In this document: one piece after another, positions 20,458 through 21,195 of the stretch
Numbering within the stretch: position 1 is the stretch's first letter
Layout of the letters: the number at the start of each line of letters is the position of its first letter
Origin: a virus
DNA: 21,195 bases
Virus record (IMG/VR): IMGVR_UViG_3300037961_003864
Coordinates: 1-21,195 of that record
Reading direction: 5' to 3' (one strand)
Notes under the pieces: model-generated
What the model saw: only the letters and a program-made list of their open reading frames with translations
Database searches by the model: none
What the model was told of the DNA's origin: nothing
Translations under genes and position numbers: made by a program

Positions 20458-20622
20458 ATGGCAAATCTATTATATAGAGGTGCTGAAGTTGTTCACAAAG
20501 AAGCGGTGAAATCTAACGATCATATCGCTTCTTATAGAGGTATAACTTACAACACCAAAGATGTTGAGGCTGCACCTCAAGCTACTTCTGGAAATTACAG
20601 AGGTAGTTCTTGGGAAGCGTAA
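20458..20622 (+). CDS. DUF4278-like YRG peptide under riboswitch control, 54 aa
   Basis: A 54-aa peptide with three YRG units: LLYRGAEVV (near residue 6), ASYRGITYN (near 28) and NYRGSSWEA (near the end). YRG-x-x-Y is the signature of DUF4278, typical of cyanobacteria and their phages and known to lie downstream of the Downstream-peptide RNA. CTGGAG stands 7 bases before the ATG; a longer in-frame start upstream would lie inside the riboswitch and is rejected. In cyanobacteria similar small proteins respond to nitrogen status; in a phage it could tune host nitrogen metabolism (inference). It is followed by an intrinsic terminator. Confidence 0.78.
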   Translation: MANLLYRGAEVVHKEAVKSNDHIASYRGITYNTKDVEAAPQATSGNYRGSSWEA

Positions 20623-20630
20623 ACAACGAG

Positions 20631-20654
20631 CCCCTCGAAAGAGGGGTTTTTTTT
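20631..20654 (+). terminator. Intrinsic terminator of the rightward operon
   Basis: CCCCTC, GAAA tetraloop, GAGGGG, then eight T (20647-20654): a classic rho-independent terminator, 8 bases after the YRG peptide stop. It is directional for the plus strand; the minus strand lacks a U-run after the stem. Confidence 0.92.
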
Positions 20655-20664
20655 AAGCCAATCG

Positions 20665-20754
20665 TTACAATACGCTGGCAATTGCTAAATCTACAATCAT
20701 TGCTACTAAGGCTAATAACATAACTAACCATATAATAAGGTTATTTATTTCCAA
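20665..20754 (-). CDS. Tiny membrane protein, 29 aa, TTG start
   Basis: A 29-codon frame, MEINNLIIWLVMLLALVAMI then VDLAIASVL, essentially one TM helix. It begins with TTG at 20754 with AAGGAGG 6 bases upstream, both inside the end of the upstream gene (14-base overlap). The strong ribosome site in an otherwise random position supports it. A holin-like or membrane-anchor peptide is possible; unrecognised. Confidence 0.55.
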   Translation of the reverse strand: MEINNLIIWLVMLLALVAMIVDLAIASVL

Positions 20755-21195
20755 CTTGTGCCTCCTTAAATGCTTTTTTAATAGCATATGCTGTACCTTC
20801 TAAACCACGTAATCTAACTGCAATTTGTTCTGCTTCATTAATTCTATTCTTTTTAACAGCATCTTCTAGCTGTGCATACAATTCTGCTCTAGCATTTGCT
20901 AGTCCAGTTTTTTGTACTTTAATAGGATCAAATCCATTCTTTTGTGCAGCATGTAATATATCCATACCAATTAATTGTATATTACGTCTGTGGTCCTGTA
21001 ATTTTTCAAAGTTACCTTTTTTAATGTATGCTAAATACAATTCTGATAATTGTTTAGATGCATACCATCCATGTTTACCTTGTTTCATTTTAGCAAAGTT
21101 AACAGGTAGATTAGGTACAGGTGTAGGTTTACGATTAATTATATCTTGCACACTAAATGGCATAAACATTTTTAATGAATGTCCTATACGACCTT
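20741..21195 (-). CDS. Hypothetical protein, C-terminal part, probably open at right edge
   Basis: The frame is open to base 21195, giving GRIGHSLK before the first Met, and no ribosome site stands close to the ATG at 21169 (AGGA is about 12 bases away). I therefore think the gene begins outside the window, though a 142-aa protein from 21169 is possible. The visible part is helical and basic (MKQGKHGWYASKQLSELYLA, DPIKVQKTGLANARAELYAQ, ending AYAIKKAFKEAQVGNK). The MPFSVQDIINRKPTP opening resembles C-terminal parts of large internal virion or polyvalent proteins, but I cannot confirm it. Strand agrees with the late operon. Confidence 0.55.
   Translation of the reverse strand, partial: GRIGHSLKMFMPFSVQDIINRKPTPVPNLPVNFAKMKQGKHGWYASKQLSELYLAYIKKGNFEKLQDHRRNIQLIGMDILHAAQKNGFDPIKVQKTGLANARAELYAQLEDAVKKNRINEAEQIAVRLRGLEGTAYAIKKAFKEAQVGNK

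Noticed and set aside
1-21195. tRNA genes, CRISPR arrays, integrase or transposase
   Set aside because: Looked for cloverleaf-like stems, regular repeat-spacer blocks and recombinase motifs; none found by eye.

Overview
The window is a stretch of an AT-rich, gene-dense tailed bacteriophage genome (Caudoviricetes-like), or a prophage or metagenomic phage contig. The evidence is a large terminase, a small terminase candidate, a metallophosphoesterase, several small basic proteins of a kind common in aquatic phages, a muralytic SLT-like enzyme, and a full replication/recombination set (Cas4-like nuclease, Bet/RecT annealase, DnaB-like helicase, HNH nuclease, RusA resolvase, SSB). I saw no integrase, no tRNA and no CRISPR. 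Two features point to the host. One is a PEP-CTERM protein, which needs a host exosortase. The other is a glutamine-type riboswitch (glnA/Downstream-peptide class) in front of a DUF4278-like YRG peptide, a combination known mainly from cyanobacteria, their phages and marine metagenomes. A cyanobacterial host is my best guess; an exosortase-bearing PVC-type bacterium is an alternative.

Layout. Positions 1-7253 are a leftward (minus-strand) late operon. In transcription order it holds an acidic 65-aa protein, a run of five tiny Lys/Arg-rich proteins (34, 66, 99, 39 and 59 aa), a possible 24-aa amphipathic peptide, a 198-aa protein, a 49-aa single-TM protein (holin-like), the PEP-CTERM protein, two beta-rich presumed virion proteins that share a motif, a 127-aa protein, a ParB/KorB-like DNA-binding protein, the metallophosphoesterase and the N-terminal part of TerL, which runs off the left edge. 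Most junctions are TAATG or ATGA overlaps, so translation is probably coupled. Positions 7254-7664 are the divergent control region, rich in dyads and repeats.

From 7665 to 20654 almost everything reads rightward. First comes a block of small accessory genes that includes three tiny membrane proteins (28-34 aa). A single minus-strand gene, a candidate terS, sits at 10940-11470 behind hairpins. Next are a DUF932 gene, more small proteins (one a zinc ribbon), an SLT-like lysozyme, and the DUF2800/Cas4-like nuclease. A strong promoter with clustered AGTGGT half-sites then precedes bet/recT, dnaB-like helicase, a YubB-like gene, HNH, rusA and ssb. The riboswitch and YRG peptide follow, closed by a canonical intrinsic terminator at 20631-20654. 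From 20665 to the right edge a second leftward unit begins, with a tiny TM protein and a partial gene open to the right. It may be the end of the late operon if the genome is circular or permuted.

The plus-strand genes look like early/middle functions: takeover proteins, then replication and annealing-type recombination in which the nuclease, annealase, SSB and resolvase act together. The minus strand looks like packaging, virion and lysis. The PEP-CTERM protein and the glutamine riboswitch with its three-YRG peptide are the most unusual parts.
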